6,076 nucleotides of DNA from positions 1 through 6,076 of the forward strand of contig JAITAT010000191.1 in the NCBI GenBank assembly GCA_031283975.1, read 5' to 3'. Every line of letters begins with the position of its first letter. Position 1 is the stretch's first letter. The position numbers were made by a program, and so were the translations under genes. Shown piece by piece: positions 5,358-6,076 of the stretch. Source of the DNA: Synergistaceae bacterium. GTDB lineage: Bacteria; Synergistota; Synergistia; Synergistales; Synergistaceae. The notes below the pieces were generated by a model, which was not told the DNA's origin, did not search any database, and saw only the letters and a program-made list of their open reading frames with translations.

Positions 5358-6076
5358 CTACCCCGCTCTGACGATCTCCGCGTTTTCGTTTTCCGTATGA
5401 ATGACCACCTGTTGGAACGGTATCTCTATTCCGAGCCTGTCGAATTTTTCCTTTATCATTATCCTCATGGCGCGTTCGACGGCCCATTGCTCGCCCGGCA
5501 GCGTCCTCGCCGTGACGCGCATCAGCACGTCGCTGTCCCGGAATGCCAATATGCCCTGGACTTTCGCCTCTTCCACTATAACGCCTGGCATCGCCGCCGC
5601 GGTGTCGGCCGCGCATTCCTCGAGAATTTCGATCACTTTTCTCACGTCCGATTGATAGGACACTCCGACTTCCACCAGCGCCACGGCGAAGTCCTTTGTG
5701 CTGTTAATAACCTCTGAGATATTTCCATTTGGGATGATTATCAGCCTTCCGTCCCTGGCGCGCAGACGGGTCGCCCTCATGGTGAAATGCTCGACGCTTC
5801 CGGAGAAGCTTCCTATCGTCACCCAATCGCCGATGTTGAACTGATCCTCAATTATTATGAAAAGACCGTTGATGAAATCCCTCAATATGTTCTGTGCCGC
5901 GAGGGACAAACCGAGCCCAACGACTCCGATGCCGGCGAGCAGCGGTTTGGGGTCTATGCTGAAATGATCCAGCAGGATGAAGGCGAAGTAAATGCCCAAG
6001 AGGACTCTACCTGCTTGCAGCAGCAGGCTTTTAAAGGTTTTTACCCTCGAATAACGGGAGAATATCCGTTCTATAA
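5358..6076 (-). CDS. MscS-family mechanosensitive channel, C-terminal 238 residues (5' end outside window)
   Basis: Small-conductance mechanosensitive channel family member that releases solutes on osmotic downshock. The frame is open from the window edge to TAG at 5358-5360; numbering here counts visible residues. The pore helix TM3 is at about 45-70: GIGVVGLGLSLAAQNILRDF, the glycine/alanine-rich motif of the family. It leads into INGLFIIIEDQFNIGDWV (68-85) and the beta domain, with a GSVEHFTMRATRLRARDG segment and the conserved PNG. The C-terminal alpha/beta vestibule ends with LGIEIPFQQVVIH, typical of the family. At least one helix (about 16-36) precedes TM3, and upstream segments are cut off, so total length and any N-terminal extension are unknown. 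It faces zupT tail to tail with a 20-bp gap. That gap holds only a weak 4-bp hairpin (CCGC 5345-5348 / GCGG 5353-5356) with no T-run, so transcripts from the two genes may overlap. Confidence 0.95.
   Translation of the reverse strand, partial: IERIFSRYSRVKTFKSLLLQAGRVLLGIYFAFILLDHFSIDPKPLLAGIGVVGLGLSLAAQNILRDFINGLFIIIEDQFNIGDWVTIGSFSGSVEHFTMRATRLRARDGRLIIIPNGNISEVINSTKDFAVALVEVGVSYQSDVRKVIEILEECAADTAAAMPGVIVEEAKVQGILAFRDSDVLMRVTARTLPGEQWAVERAMRIMIKEKFDRLGIEIPFQQVVIHTENENAEIVRAG

Noticed and set aside
1..6076. tRNA or rRNA genes, CRISPR arrays, insertion sequences, attachment sites, phage genes.
   Set aside because: None were seen. There are no regularly spaced repeats, transposase motifs or terminal inverted repeats, and the non-coding stretches are too short and lack tRNA-like cloverleaf signals.

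Overview
The window carries six protein-coding genes, two of them cut by the window edges, plus a probable 13-codon leader ORF. The genes are tightly packed with strong AGGAGG-type ribosome binding sites and moderately high GC. Single-gene promoters have recognisable sigma-70 boxes. Together with the stand-alone zinc-free type of ribosomal protein S4 gene and a DUF1538 transporter next to a PII-like gene, this suggests an anaerobic Firmicutes- or Synergistota-like bacterium. That placement is an inference; nothing here fixes the genus.

Layout. Bases 1-995 (minus) encode the first 331 residues of a MATE-family multidrug/cation antiporter whose 3' end lies outside the window. Bases 996-1358 form a 363-bp divergent regulatory region with a promoter pointing each way and two hairpins. 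rpsD (1359-1961, plus) is a one-gene transcription unit closed by a strong intrinsic terminator at 2011-2051. Convergent to it is a two-gene minus-strand operon. Its first gene (2770-4305) is a membrane protein made of two homologous DUF1538 halves, followed 4 bp later by a GTG-started protein with two tandem PII-like domains (2064-2765). A 150-200 bp divergent spacer follows, holding a promoter, an inverted repeat and the leader ORF. The leader's TGA overlaps the ATG of a ZupT-type zinc/divalent-metal transporter (4507-5337, plus). The window ends with the C-terminal 238 residues of an MscS-family mechanosensitive channel (5358-6076, minus), convergent with zupT.

Five of the six main genes are membrane transporters or their regulator, and most deal with ions: a likely cation/proton antiporter with a PII-like regulator, a metal-ion importer and an osmotic safety valve. 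The most interesting unit is the fused double-DUF1538 transporter with its tandem-PII partner, which looks like a nucleotide- or metabolite-gated antiporter. The second is the short leader ORF translationally coupled to zupT.
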